Below are positions 52,571-61,815 of a stretch of DNA of 64,000 bases, piece after piece. The notes beneath the pieces were generated by a model. The model did no database searches. It saw only the letters and a program-made list of their open reading frames with translations, and was not told the DNA's origin. Every line of letters begins with the position of its first letter. The stretch's first letter is position 1. A program made the position numbers and the translations under genes. The stretch comes from JALZVT01 sp964611345 (GTDB lineage Bacteria > Pseudomonadota > Gammaproteobacteria > Pseudomonadales > Azotimanducaceae), in the NCBI GenBank assembly GCA_964611345.1, contig CAZSYU010000009.1, forward strand, positions 1-64,000, written 5' to 3'.

Positions 52571-53071
52571 GTGAACATGCTACCGGACTTATCGCAGACC
52601 GTATTTGCAAATGCCACCCTCGGTAGTGCCGTTGTTGGGGGTTGTCTGATCGGCTTGGCGGCAAGCTGGTTGTTTTTAAGCATCGGTCGTATCGCCGGTA
52701 TTAGCGGCATCGCTGCGCGGGCACTTCGTGAGCGCGGTCAATCGATGGGCTGGCCATTGATGTTCGTTCTTGGCCTGGGTTTGGGCGGATGGCTCGCAAC
52801 ACTGATTGCCGGTGGTAATACCTTGGAAAACTCGGTTACCGCCACCAACAGTCTCCAAGCAGTCTCTCAACAAATCGGATCAGAACACTGGCCATGGTTA
52901 ATTGCAGGCGGGCTGCTGGTTGGCTATGGGACCCGGTTGGGGTCTGGCTGTACCAGCGGCCACGGTGTTTGTGGCATCGCGCGACTGTCACGGCGCTCCA
53001 TTGTTGCAACCTGTACTTTTGTTGGTACCGGAATAGCAGTAGCGACATTGATAGACGGGCTGGGATTTTAG
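52571..53071 (+). CDS. YeeE/YedE family membrane protein (N-terminal half)
   Basis: 166 residues, four hydrophobic helices, with 'GTRLGSGCTSGHGVCGIARL' holding the conserved Cys and His of the YeeE/YedE sulfur-transport family. In many bacteria the transporter is split into two small proteins, and the second half follows 2 bp downstream. The family includes thiosulfate importers that pass the substrate along conserved cysteines. GTG at 52571 or ATG at 52577 as start. Confidence 0.88.
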   Translation: MNMLPDLSQTVFANATLGSAVVGGCLIGLAASWLFLSIGRIAGISGIAARALRERGQSMGWPLMFVLGLGLGGWLATLIAGGNTLENSVTATNSLQAVSQQIGSEHWPWLIAGGLLVGYGTRLGSGCTSGHGVCGIARLSRRSIVATCTFVGTGIAVATLIDGLGF

Positions 53072-53073
53072 CG

Positions 53074-53523
53074 ATGCCGAAGTTAGCTGCACTGTTGGCG
53101 GGTATAGTTTTCGGCGCGGGGCTGGTTGTTTCAGGAATGACTGACCCTATCAAGGTACAGGCGTTTCTCACCCTAAACAGCGAATGGGATGTCTCCCTGA
53201 TTTTTGTCATGGGCAGCGCCCTAATCACAGCCAGCGCGGGCTACGCGCTATGTAACAGCCGAAGTGCGCCACTGTTTGCGAGTGCATTTCATGCACCCGG
53301 GGCAACTCATATTGATCGACCATTAATCGCGGGTGCACTCTTATTCGGCACGGGCTGGGCGTTTTCCGGATATTGCCCGGGGCCTGCGATTGTTGGTGCG
53401 TTTACACTGGATGCGCGCGCATTGATTTTCCTGGCCGCCTATCTCTGTGGCGTGTTGCTGTATGAGCTTGGCAACCGACCCGTTAACGCAGGTCATCAAC
53501 ACCAGACGACTGTGGACGGTTAG
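53074..53523 (+). CDS. DUF6691/YeeE-YedE family membrane protein (second half)
   Basis: 149 residues from the ATG at 53074; the open frame from 52894 is an overlap artefact. Four helices and 'GTGWAFSGYCPGPAIVG', with the Cys and Pro-Gly of the second YeeE/YedE repeat. Together with the preceding protein it forms the two-part transporter. Rhodaneses, found twice elsewhere in the window, are frequent partners of such systems, but here none is adjacent. Converges with the DUF547 gene 2 bp away. Confidence 0.88.
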   Translation: MPKLAALLAGIVFGAGLVVSGMTDPIKVQAFLTLNSEWDVSLIFVMGSALITASAGYALCNSRSAPLFASAFHAPGATHIDRPLIAGALLFGTGWAFSGYCPGPAIVGAFTLDARALIFLAAYLCGVLLYELGNRPVNAGHQHQTTVDG

Positions 53524-53525
53524 CG

Positions 53526-54350
53526 CTACTGGGCTTTGTTCAAATCCCAGTCGTAGTCATACTCTACATCGTCGTCGTAGCTGCGCAATCTGTCACCAAG
53601 AGTGGTGTGATGCTGTGCGAGATACTGCAGCAAGCCAGCTTCATCTTCGGCAAAGTCGTCTACGTACCACTCGAAGATTTGTGACAACTGCACCTCGCCA
53701 TCGTCGTCAAGCGACACACCACGCGGGTGATTGATGTAACCCGCTTCTGCAGCGGCCAATTGCGCTTCGAGATCTGCCGCAGCAAACACAGTCTTGCTAA
53801 GGTTAGGGCAGCCGATGCTTGCGCAATTGACAGCGTAGTGCACCCGATGGTCCTTAAAAATGGGCCGCAGTATGCGATGTTCAATATCATTGAGCGTCAG
53901 GTCTTCACCCGCTACTTCTATAACTTCATCGTCCCAGGGACCGACAGCAAAGAACCGCTCGCCCATGCGCAGGATGCTCCCCTTGCTTGGGTACTTGAGC
54001 ACCACGTCGATGGTCAGCGCGTTGTACAGATTTATCCAGTAGGCCTGCTGCTCTGCCGCGTTATAGTCCCGTGGATCGATCGCCGCCATCGCACGCAAAT
54101 AACCTGTTAGCTGCTCGCGCCCTTCACCAGCCACTGCGCCGTAAGAGAAGCGATTGATGCCATCCGGACTTTCAACCACGTACTTTTCAAGCACCGCTTG
54201 CCACAGGCTGTGGTCAATCGTTGCCGTCGAGTCGACTTCAATCTGGTCCCAGAGCGCCCATTTTTCAGGGGGAGGCGCCGCATTGGCCACTCCAGCTAAC
54301 AGCGTCAAAAAGGTTGCGCATACCAAGAGAAATTGTCGTTTCAACATCAT
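53526..54350 (-). CDS. DUF547 domain exported protein
   Basis: 274 residues with signal peptide 'LVCATFLTLLAGVANAAPPP'. The DUF547 core is plain: 'RDYNAAEQQAYWINLYNALT', 'VVLKYPSKGSI', and 'HYAVNCASIGCPNLSKTVF', where the Cys pair and flanking residues resemble a papain-like or transglutaminase-type site. Function unproven for the family. A C-terminal acidic tail 'YDDDVEYDYDWD' is unusual and may bind metals. Confidence 0.88.
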   Translation of the reverse strand: MMLKRQFLLVCATFLTLLAGVANAAPPPEKWALWDQIEVDSTATIDHSLWQAVLEKYVVESPDGINRFSYGAVAGEGREQLTGYLRAMAAIDPRDYNAAEQQAYWINLYNALTIDVVLKYPSKGSILRMGERFFAVGPWDDEVIEVAGEDLTLNDIEHRILRPIFKDHRVHYAVNCASIGCPNLSKTVFAAADLEAQLAAAEAGYINHPRGVSLDDDGEVQLSQIFEWYVDDFAEDEAGLLQYLAQHHTTLGDRLRSYDDDVEYDYDWDLNKAQ

Positions 54351-54458
54351 TCCAAACCTTCTAACACCTGCTCAGCGCCCAACAGGCGCCCGCATTAATG
54401 GACTACAGTAGTAGGACATAAGCTAGGCGGGTTAGTTCTCTGGCAACTTTGACTGAGG

Positions 54459-55172
54459 CTATTCTTTTAGCTCAATGCGCAACTTACCGTCGGAAATCTC
54501 GATGATCTCGACGCCATCGGCGAAGCTCTGCCAGAATCCCGGATCACCACCAAATTCATTGACCAAGTCAATATTTTTCAGATTGCCGAGCCAGGAATTC
54601 GGGATAGGCACGCCCATCAAACTAACGCCGCGCAGTATCACCACCGGGCGTTCATCGCGGTAATCAAGCTCCAATCCAGCGCTAAAGCGCAGAGTCTTGC
54701 CGCCCAACACGGGAATATCGGGGTCAATGGGGCCTATCAAAAGTTTTGCGCTCGCCAGGCTGTCTGCAAGATCGACCGCAAAGCGCCTGGCCAAATCACT
54801 GTTGTTCGCCAACATCGAATTCAGTTCTCGTTCCGAGAGTTCCACGGTGCGACTCGCGCCTTCTTCGGAATAGCGCTCCGGAATCAATCGGCCTTCACTG
54901 TCGCGATCGATACGACTGGCAAGACTCTCGGTGTCGCCGCGATCCGCATCGGGCAGCAGCGATTCTGGATCAACACCAATCGCTCGCAACTTGTCATCAA
55001 GCTCAACCTGTTCTTGTTGGGACAGCTCGACGGGTCGAAAATCATTGGCAAACAGGTAGGTTCGAATCAACCAAAAGGTTATACCTGCAGTCACCAGCAC
55101 GGCCAGCAGGATAAACAGGCCAACCTGCTTGCCCGAAAATCCAATCTCGGAGGATGCGCTGTCAGTATTCAA
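54459..55172 (-). CDS. Hypothetical single-pass membrane protein
   Basis: 237 residues from a TTG at 55172 with GAGG upstream; the frame runs to 55379 but overlaps the histidine kinase gene and there encodes unlikely sequence. Topology: a short cytoplasmic N-terminus, one helix 'VGLFILLAVLVTAGITFWLI' and an extracytoplasmic domain with 'ELNSMLANNSDLARRFAVDL' and a strand-rich end 'PVVILRGVSLMGVPIPN' that resembles YpmS/DUF2140-like lipid-binding folds. Function not recognised. Divergent from the sensor kinase. Confidence 0.65.
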   Translation of the reverse strand: MNTDSASSEIGFSGKQVGLFILLAVLVTAGITFWLIRTYLFANDFRPVELSQQEQVELDDKLRAIGVDPESLLPDADRGDTESLASRIDRDSEGRLIPERYSEEGASRTVELSERELNSMLANNSDLARRFAVDLADSLASAKLLIGPIDPDIPVLGGKTLRFSAGLELDYRDERPVVILRGVSLMGVPIPNSWLGNLKNIDLVNEFGGDPGFWQSFADGVEIIEISDGKLRIELKE

Positions 55173-55331
55173 ATTGGGCCTCTGTATTTCGTCTAGGTCG
55201 GTAATAACTGTGCAGCGGTAACCGTGCGGCCGTGGCTGCAGCAGTGGTAATAGCCGGACCTTAGTAGGAATATAGAGCGAAGTCGAACCAAACCCCGGTC
55301 CAACCCCGGGTCTGGGCCAGAACCTAACGCA

Positions 55332-57188
55332 ATGTCCTCTGACGAGCACAAATTTCCTTCTGCCAACCAACCGCAGCACGCTAGCCCGGCCCCTGCCTAT
55401 TGGAAGGACGAGTTGGCCACGGAGCTAACCACAGCGCAGGGGTCCCGCGCTCATTCGGTGGAGCTGATGGGCTATAGAAACCTGTTGCCCTGGGGTTCTC
55501 TGGCCATCCTCTTAACTGTAGGGTTGCGCACCCTGACGTTCGACGCCAACCCCGACCTGTATACCAACGCGACCTATCTCATTTGGTCCAATCGCTGCAC
55601 GGCAATTCTGGCGGTTGGTTTTGGTTTGTTTGGCTTTTCGCGACTGCGACAAGCCACAATCTTGGGATCACAGCGCGCCGAACTCTGGATGGGCGCTGTG
55701 CTGTTGCTGTGTACCGGCTTTATGAACGCTGTCCTGGTCATCGAGACTGACTCTCCTGTATTGGTCAAAGGCCCAATTCTTACCATGATCTTCGTCGGCT
55801 TCCTGTTTCCACACTGGATCGGGTTGCTTGTGGTTTCTATTCCACAACTGCTGGTGGTAACTGTACTTGCGCAACAAAATGCATGGACAACAGACTGGTT
55901 GTTTTCAGTCTCGCTGACGTTCGGTGGAGGACTTGTTGCTGCACTGGGCTACTATTGGCGCCACAACTACACTCGTCGCCACCGGGCCAAGCTCACTGAA
56001 CGTTCAAATAGAATTGAAGCTCTACAAACCGAAGCCATTGAGCGCGCCGTCGCCCAGGAACGGGTGCTCAACGAGCGAAATCTATCGACCCTGGGTCGAC
56101 TTGCCGGAGGTATTGCTCACGATCTCAATAACATACTGGTGCCAATATTAGGCAATGCCTCAATGTTGGAAGAACAGGCGCAAACCAGTAGCCAAAAGCA
56201 GCAGGCGAAAGAAGTAATGACTGCGGCCAGCCGAGCCCGCAATCTAACCCAGCAGCTAAGCCACTTTGCTGTGCGCGATAACACCAAGCTAGAAACGATA
56301 GAACTAAACAGCACGCTGGCTGAGCTGGCGCCTATTGTCTGGCGCACCTTCCCAGAGGGTGTCGACATCACCATAAGTGACAATCCAGAGCCGGTATATC
56401 TAACTCTCAACCGCATGACACTGCAGGATTTGATTACCAATTTGCTACTCGACGCCGGCAACGCTACGCCAATGGGGGGCTCGGTCACTATTACTGTGTT
56501 TCCACTTGTCGATCTGCCCGCTGAGCTTGCCCTGCCGACAGATCAGGAATATTGCGCCATTTCAATCAAAGATGGTGCAGAAACTCTGAGCGGTACGGAG
56601 CAGAGTCAATTGCTGGATTTTAGCCAGATGTATGCTTCTGATAGCACACGCGGCCTGGGATTGCGTAGCGCACGGATATCAGCAGAATTGCTCGGTGGAG
56701 CCTTAACCTTGGAAAACGCTATCAAGGACGGCAATCAGTTTCGTTTGTTCTTACCAGCAGACGGCCAAGAGTTATTCCACCAGTATGTAGTCAACAAACA
56801 TATCAACTCTGCAGTTGCGGCAGAGGTTTTGGTTGTTGACGATGAGCCAGCCGTGCGCAACGTTTCAGCGCAATTGTTAGAGCGTGCAGGATTCGTTGTG
56901 CGCAGCTGCTATAGCGGCGAATCTGCACTCCGCGAAATAGAAGGCCATTTACCTGATGCTATTATTATGGATTTACGCATGCCCGGAATGGGTGGCCGGC
57001 TAGCTGCAGAAAAAATTCGCGACCAGTACCCAAAACTACCCATAATCTTTTGCACCGGATTTTCGGGAGACGCTCAAGGGTGGCTGCAACAGATGCCAAA
57101 GTGCGCACTTTTGCCAAAACCCTATGAAACCAAAGAGCTCATTAATACGGTCAAGCGCCTGTTGCAGTACGAGATTGCCCAGGACTGA
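55332..57188 (+). CDS. Hybrid sensor histidine kinase/response regulator
   Basis: 618 residues. The N-terminal input is five or six membrane helices (about residues 48-215); then a coiled segment, the HisKA dimerisation helix 'LGRLAGGIAHDLNNILVPIL' with the phospho-acceptor His near 262, a HATPase-like domain and a C-terminal receiver ('VLVVDDEPAVRNVSA', acceptor Asp in 'AIIMDLRMPGMGG' near 546, Lys in 'LLPKPYE'). The ATP site looks eroded: the N-box reads 'NLLLDAGNATP', with Asp for the Mg-binding Asn, and the G1 box is 'IKDGAETLSGTE' without D-x-G-x-G; the G2 'RGLGLRSA' remains. May act as a phosphatase or scaffold. No output regulator nearby. Confidence 0.88.
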   Translation: MSSDEHKFPSANQPQHASPAPAYWKDELATELTTAQGSRAHSVELMGYRNLLPWGSLAILLTVGLRTLTFDANPDLYTNATYLIWSNRCTAILAVGFGLFGFSRLRQATILGSQRAELWMGAVLLLCTGFMNAVLVIETDSPVLVKGPILTMIFVGFLFPHWIGLLVVSIPQLLVVTVLAQQNAWTTDWLFSVSLTFGGGLVAALGYYWRHNYTRRHRAKLTERSNRIEALQTEAIERAVAQERVLNERNLSTLGRLAGGIAHDLNNILVPILGNASMLEEQAQTSSQKQQAKEVMTAASRARNLTQQLSHFAVRDNTKLETIELNSTLAELAPIVWRTFPEGVDITISDNPEPVYLTLNRMTLQDLITNLLLDAGNATPMGGSVTITVFPLVDLPAELALPTDQEYCAISIKDGAETLSGTEQSQLLDFSQMYASDSTRGLGLRSARISAELLGGALTLENAIKDGNQFRLFLPADGQELFHQYVVNKHINSAVAAEVLVVDDEPAVRNVSAQLLERAGFVVRSCYSGESALREIEGHLPDAIIMDLRMPGMGGRLAAEKIRDQYPKLPIIFCTGFSGDAQGWLQQMPKCALLPKPYETKELINTVKRLLQYEIAQD

Positions 57189-58362
57189 CTTTCAACGACC
57201 ACAGCAACAACAGCACCATGATACCGAGCAATGGCAGAGCAGAAACAAGCACCGCCTGCCAACCCAACTGAAACATCAATGTGCCCGCCAGCAAGCTGGC
57301 AATCGCAGATGCCCCAAACACACTAAAATCATTGAACGCCTGCGCTTTGAAACGCTCTGCCGGTTGATAGTTGCGTACGAGCAAGGTGGTACCTCCGATG
57401 AACAAAAAATTCCAGCCAACACCCAACAATACCAAGGCCCACCAGTAGTGCATTACTTGCTGGCCTGCAAATCCAAGAATAAGAGTAAGGCTCATCGCTC
57501 CAACACCTGCCAACATTAAGCGGCGAGGACCAAACAGGGAAATGAGCGGCGCTGTAGCTAGAGAAGGTAAAAACATCGCAATGACGTGGGCACGAATAAC
57601 GCCCGACGTCTGACTAAGACTGTAGCCGTCTACCACATGCATGCTGATCGGTGTCGCCGTCATTAAATAAGTCATAACCCCCTGTCCAATGACTCCCCCG
57701 CTCACCGCCAAAATGAACAAAGGTTGACGCACAACGGCAAGAAGTGGACGCGCGGGAGCAGTAACCACACCCGGTGCTAACTCCGGTGAGTTCGTAAAGG
57801 TCAATAAAAGCACACCCGCCGCTACATAAAGCACAGCCAAACCTTGAAAAGCTCCGCTGTAGGGTAGCCCTGGCGTGATGGTCTGGGCATTTGCGACCAG
57901 CATAGCTCCCGCAAACGCTCCACCGATTGAACCAAGTAACACAAAGGCAACAGCGTAGGCTGCGCCCTCATCCACTACGCTCTCTGTCGCTGCAAACCGA
58001 AACTGCTGACCAAACGCGAGCGTCATACCTATAAGCACTGCAGCGACACACAACCACTCAAAACTACCTGTTGCTACCGCACTACTGCCAATCCATGCCC
58101 CCACCAAACCGAGGGCAGCACTGGCGGCAAAGCCTAGCTTGCGCCCAATGCGCTGCATTAATAACGCGGCAGGAATAGTCGCCAGCGCGGTACCAACAAC
58201 AAATAGAGAAACCGGTAAGGTGGCAAGAGCTTTCGATGCTGAAAGTTCCGCCCCAACAATACCGCCCAGCGTCACAATGACGACGGAGCCGGTGCCAAAC
58301 GCGAGCTGAGCTAAAAACAACACCACAAGGTTTCGATTTAAGTACTTCATTGTGTATGCCAT
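57151..58362 (-). CDS. MFS transporter
   Basis: 403 residues from the ATG at 58362; the frame to 58548 overlaps the divergent gene. Twelve hydrophobic helices in two halves, with the loop 2-3 signature in 'ALLMQRIGRKLGFAASAALG'. 'FGPRRLMLAGVGAM' repeats it in the second half. The likeness is to small MFS exporters of drugs or metabolites. The 3' end overlaps the kinase gene by 38 bp tail to tail. Confidence 0.87.
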   Translation of the reverse strand: MAYTMKYLNRNLVVLFLAQLAFGTGSVVIVTLGGIVGAELSASKALATLPVSLFVVGTALATIPAALLMQRIGRKLGFAASAALGLVGAWIGSSAVATGSFEWLCVAAVLIGMTLAFGQQFRFAATESVVDEGAAYAVAFVLLGSIGGAFAGAMLVANAQTITPGLPYSGAFQGLAVLYVAAGVLLLTFTNSPELAPGVVTAPARPLLAVVRQPLFILAVSGGVIGQGVMTYLMTATPISMHVVDGYSLSQTSGVIRAHVIAMFLPSLATAPLISLFGPRRLMLAGVGAMSLTLILGFAGQQVMHYWWALVLLGVGWNFLFIGGTTLLVRNYQPAERFKAQAFNDFSVFGASAIASLLAGTLMFQLGWQAVLVSALPLLGIMVLLLLWSLKVSPGQSRTATGA

Positions 58363-58401
58363 TCTGGCCCGTTCTTGCCCTGAATACCTGTTGCATTTTT
58401 C

Positions 58402-59292
58402 ATGTTCACCCAGATCGTCGCCGTTGTTACGCCTATTTTTCTGATCACAGCAATCGGCTACCTGTGGGCCAAGCGTGGCCAGCCCTTTGACAACGCGACC
58501 ATCAGCGCCCTGGTTATGTACGTTGGCACCCCGGCCCTGGTGTTTCATTCGTTAACGTCTCTCCGTCCAGAGCTGCCCGAGCTAAGTCAGTTAGGCCTCG
58601 CGACCGTCGGCGTGATTGTGCTCTGTTTAGTGCTTGGCTACATTGGTCTGCGGGCCACCAACATGAGCCGTCAAGCGTTTCTACCCAGTCTGTTCCAGGC
58701 CAACGCCGGTAATATGGGTGTGCCATTGGTCATGCTCACCTTCGGGGATGCCGGTCTTGCCCTGGGGATCGTGGTGTTCTTTGTCCATGCGCTGTCGCAG
58801 AATACGCTCGGGCTTGGCGTTTCGTCAGGCTCACTCAAACCGGCCACCTTGCTGCAGCAACCCATTGTCTGGTCGGTCGTGTTGGCCACCCTGGTACTCG
58901 TCATTGATGTGCCGGTACCCGAGTGGCTAGGCAACACTACCCGGCTACTCGGCGGGTTGTTGATACCCGCCATGCTGCTAATGCTTGGAACTTCACTTGT
59001 GCGTCTGAGTGTGCACGACTTGCCACAGGCACTGGCGCTCGCTATCGCAAGGCTGCTGCTCGGCATGGGCGCTGCACTATGCATGATTTGGTTATTCGAG
59101 CTTCAAGGAGTGGCTGCTGGCGTATTGTTTCTGCAAGCCAGCATGCCTGTTGCCGTGTTCAACTTTGTTTTCGCCGACCGATTCGAGCGCAGCCCTGAGC
59201 AAGTGGCTGCCGCAGTGCTAGTGTCAACGCTGCTCGGCATGGCAACGTTACCTCTGCTGGTCGCTGGCAGCCTATACCTTGCCGGAGGTTAA
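58402..59292 (+). CDS. AEC (auxin efflux carrier) family transporter
   Basis: 296 residues with about ten helices. 'AVVTPIFLITAIGYLWAKRG', 'LVMYVGTPALVFHSL', 'FQANAGNMGVPLVMLTFGD' and 'ASMPVAVFNFVFADRFE' are characteristic of bacterial AEC permeases, which move dicarboxylates such as malate or other organic acids. The start lies 39 bp from the divergent MFS start. Confidence 0.9.
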   Translation: MFTQIVAVVTPIFLITAIGYLWAKRGQPFDNATISALVMYVGTPALVFHSLTSLRPELPELSQLGLATVGVIVLCLVLGYIGLRATNMSRQAFLPSLFQANAGNMGVPLVMLTFGDAGLALGIVVFFVHALSQNTLGLGVSSGSLKPATLLQQPIVWSVVLATLVLVIDVPVPEWLGNTTRLLGGLLIPAMLLMLGTSLVRLSVHDLPQALALAIARLLLGMGAALCMIWLFELQGVAAGVLFLQASMPVAVFNFVFADRFERSPEQVAAAVLVSTLLGMATLPLLVAGSLYLAGG

Positions 59293-59294
59293 AC

Positions 59295-60311
59295 TCAGTT
59301 CTTTTCTACTTTTTTCGCGAGACTCGTGTAGGCGCGGTCGATGAAGCCCGTCGGATCGCCATAGGTTTTATCGTACTCGGCGGTTGGCTTGGCTGCGGCA
59401 ACCTCTTCCAGGGTCTTACCCTCGGCGATCATGCCGCCAATACGCAAGCTCATGGTTTTTAACATGCTGATGTAGGCTGCCAGGTCATTGTAGTCTCCTA
59501 CCTCGCCGTGGCCGGGAATCACGCGCGTGTCTTTTTCGATGATGTTGAGCACCGACTCGCAAAACGCAGCCATGCCATCGATATCACCACCGTTATCCGC
59601 ATCGATGAAGGGATATCCGCGATTAAATACATCGCCGAAATGCACAGCGTTGGTACCGCGAAAGTACACCGCTGTATCACCCGTGGTATGAGCGGGGCCA
59701 AAGTGCAACAAATCCACCTGCTCGCCATTGAAATGAAACTGCATTGCATCTTTGTAGGTGATTACCGGCAGAGCATCACCGGGATAGGCCTTCTGGAGAT
59801 ATTTGATCACCGCAAGGTTAATAACGTGATCGCTTTGCATCATCGCCCGAGAGTTTTCCTGCGCAACAATCCAGGTACCCTTCGGACCTAGCGCGAGATT
59901 GCCTTCGGCATGATCGAAGTGCCAGTGCGTGTTAATGGCAAAGTCGACCTGTTTGCTGCCTAAACCAGCCAATGCCTTTTCAATTTTTGGCATCATTTGG
60001 GGGAACTGATTGTCGACAATCATCGTACCGTTCTCGCCCACAGATACGCCGATATTGCCGCCTACACCAAACAGCACATAGTAGTTGTCTGTGAGCTGTT
60101 CGACGCGAATCTCCGCTGTATCAAAGTCCCACCCGAACGCCTTCAACAGAGTATCGAGATCGACAGGCTCATGACTGTGCGCCAAGACCCCGGGCGACAA
60201 CCCTACGAGCATGAATGCCACAGCAGCGAAAAGTTGCCCTAAGCGGCGCTTGTGTCCTAAGCGACACTTGCGCCCCAAGTGACGACGTAGCCCCGAAATA
60301 AAATTGTGCAT
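59295..60311 (-). CDS. Periplasmic MBL-fold metallo-hydrolase
   Basis: 338 residues from the ATG at 60311 with GGGGGA just upstream; the frame to 60350 is not needed. The signal peptide 'FAAVAFMLVGLSPGVLAHSH' is preceded by a long basic n-region made of three imperfect RLG repeats. The metallo-beta-lactamase fold has 'INTHWHFDHAEGN' (H-x-H-x-D-H), 'FGPAHTTGDTAVYF', 'AVHFGDVFNRGYPF' and 'VIPGHGEVGD'. This is the type found in quinoprotein-relay/SoxH-like or beta-lactamase-related hydrolases. Substrate unknown. Confidence 0.88.
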   Translation of the reverse strand: MHNFISGLRRHLGRKCRLGHKRRLGQLFAAVAFMLVGLSPGVLAHSHEPVDLDTLLKAFGWDFDTAEIRVEQLTDNYYVLFGVGGNIGVSVGENGTMIVDNQFPQMMPKIEKALAGLGSKQVDFAINTHWHFDHAEGNLALGPKGTWIVAQENSRAMMQSDHVINLAVIKYLQKAYPGDALPVITYKDAMQFHFNGEQVDLLHFGPAHTTGDTAVYFRGTNAVHFGDVFNRGYPFIDADNGGDIDGMAAFCESVLNIIEKDTRVIPGHGEVGDYNDLAAYISMLKTMSLRIGGMIAEGKTLEEVAAAKPTAEYDKTYGDPTGFIDRAYTSLAKKVEKN

Positions 60312-60419
60312 GGATTTCCCCCAATAAATCGTATGCATCAGCATCAACAAACGCGTTGAGTTTCCTACACCAATAAGGCTAAATCCAGCGCATCGGAGTC
60401 CCCATCAGGCTATTTCTTC

Positions 60420-60845
60420 ATGTCTGCACCTGCTGCCGCCATTTTCCATCTGTCGTTTCACGTCCACGACCTCACAGCGAGCCGCCAATTCTATGGCGCC
60501 CTCCTGGGTTGCCGCGAGGGTCGCAGCGCAGACACCTGGGTAGATTTCGATTTCTTTGGCCATCAACTGTCACTGCACCAGGGCACGCCGCAGCCACCAA
60601 CGCCCACTGGCGAGGTAGATGGTGTTGCTGTGCCCATGCCACACTTTGGTGCCGTGTTAAACCATGCGCAATGGCAACAGGCTGCCGACAAACTGACTAC
60701 TGCAAAGGCCTCTTTCATTCTCAAACCCCAGATGCGTTATGCAGGGGCAACGGGAGAGCAATACACCCTGTTTGTGTTAGACCCCAGTGGTTATGCGATT
60801 GAGTTAAAGAGCATGACCGACGCTGGTGCACTGTTCAAAAAATGA
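60420..60845 (+). CDS. VOC (glyoxalase/bleomycin-resistance fold) protein
   Basis: 141 residues. 'FHLSFHVHDLTASRQFYGAL', 'WVDFDFFGHQLSLHQG' and 'LFVLDPSGYAIELKS' give the paired beta-alpha-beta-beta-beta modules and the His and Glu metal ligands of the VOC fold. Probably a metal-dependent lyase, dioxygenase or isomerase. Its stop overlaps the start of the dehydrogenase gene by 4 bp, suggesting the two act on related alpha-keto or alpha-hydroxy acids. Confidence 0.88.
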   Translation: MSAPAAAIFHLSFHVHDLTASRQFYGALLGCREGRSADTWVDFDFFGHQLSLHQGTPQPPTPTGEVDGVAVPMPHFGAVLNHAQWQQAADKLTTAKASFILKPQMRYAGATGEQYTLFVLDPSGYAIELKSMTDAGALFKK

Positions 60846-61801
60846 GCGTTAAAAACGCGAGCTCCATAGTGCCCTTGCTGTCGAGTGAACCGGCAGACAA
60901 AACTGCATACGTCCTTAGTGCGCTGCGCAAAGCGCTACCCGACGAACGGGTGTGTCTGGTGGAAGAGCTCTCGAAACAAGAGTGTGCATCTGTTGATGTC
61001 GCAATTGCAGCTAACCCGGTGCCCGAACTGCTCGATAAACTACCGAATCTTGTTTGGTTACAAAGTCTGTGGGCTGGCGTGGAGCAGCTCATTGAGCCCG
61101 CGCGCGCCCGCAATCTGCACGTTGTTCGTCTGATCGATCCGGAACTGAGTCAGGCAATGTCAGAGGCGGCTTTGGCGTGGACCTTGTACTTGCACCGGCG
61201 TATGCCGCAGTACGCCCAACAACAACGTAACCAATACTGGCAAACTCTGCCCTGGCGTCGAACCCAAGACACCCGCATCACAGTACTTGGGCTAGGTAAA
61301 CTGGGTAGTGCTTGCGCCAGCCGTCTGCACGCTAACGGGTTTAACGTCTCTGGCTGGAGCAGCTCGCAACACACTCTTGCGGGTGTTACCTGTTATTGCG
61401 GCGCGACTGGCCTCGCCAGCGTGTTACCGCGCACTGATATACTGATCGTGTTGTTGCCGTTAACTGAAGAAACACGTTACTTGCTAAACACCAATACCCT
61501 GAACGAGTTGCCGACAACCGCTGCGCTAATCAACTTTGCACGCGGCGCAGTGACAAATACTGAAGATCTATTAAGCGCGCTCGACAACCGAACGCTAAGT
61601 CATGCGGTTCTGGATGTTTTCGAAACGGAACCGCTGCCGCAAGGCCATCGGCTTTGGAGCCATCCAGCAGTCACGGTGTTACCGCATATCGCCGCACCTA
61701 CAGACCCGGCCTCAGCGGTGGGGATCGTCGCGAGTCACATAAAGACTTACAGAGCTAGCGGTGAAATACCGAAAGGGATTGATCCGGTGCGCGGTTACTA
61801 G
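60842..61801 (+). CDS. D-2-hydroxyacid dehydrogenase (GhrA-like)
   Basis: 319 residues. NAD(P)-binding loop 'VLGLGKLGSACASRLHANGF', 'LLPLTEETRYLLN', the catalytic Arg in 'INFARGAVTN', Glu in 'DVFETEPLPQGHRLWSHP' and the His in 'VTVLPHIAAPT' match glyoxylate/hydroxypyruvate reductase A. It reduces glyoxylate or hydroxypyruvate. Translationally coupled to the VOC gene. Confidence 0.9.
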   Translation: MSVKNASSIVPLLSSEPADKTAYVLSALRKALPDERVCLVEELSKQECASVDVAIAANPVPELLDKLPNLVWLQSLWAGVEQLIEPARARNLHVVRLIDPELSQAMSEAALAWTLYLHRRMPQYAQQQRNQYWQTLPWRRTQDTRITVLGLGKLGSACASRLHANGFNVSGWSSSQHTLAGVTCYCGATGLASVLPRTDILIVLLPLTEETRYLLNTNTLNELPTTAALINFARGAVTNTEDLLSALDNRTLSHAVLDVFETEPLPQGHRLWSHPAVTVLPHIAAPTDPASAVGIVASHIKTYRASGEIPKGIDPVRGY

Positions 61802-61815
61802 CAGATTCGCAAAGA

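Noticed and set aside
55173..55379. N-terminal extension of the membrane protein gene 54459-55172
   Set aside because: It overlaps the divergent kinase gene and encodes Arg/Pro-rich sequence unlike the rest; a TTG with GAGG at 55172 gives a sensible membrane protein.
58363..58548. N-terminal extension of the MFS gene
   Set aside because: It overlaps the start of the AEC transporter gene and contains no hydrophobic segment; the first membrane helix begins just after the ATG at 58362.
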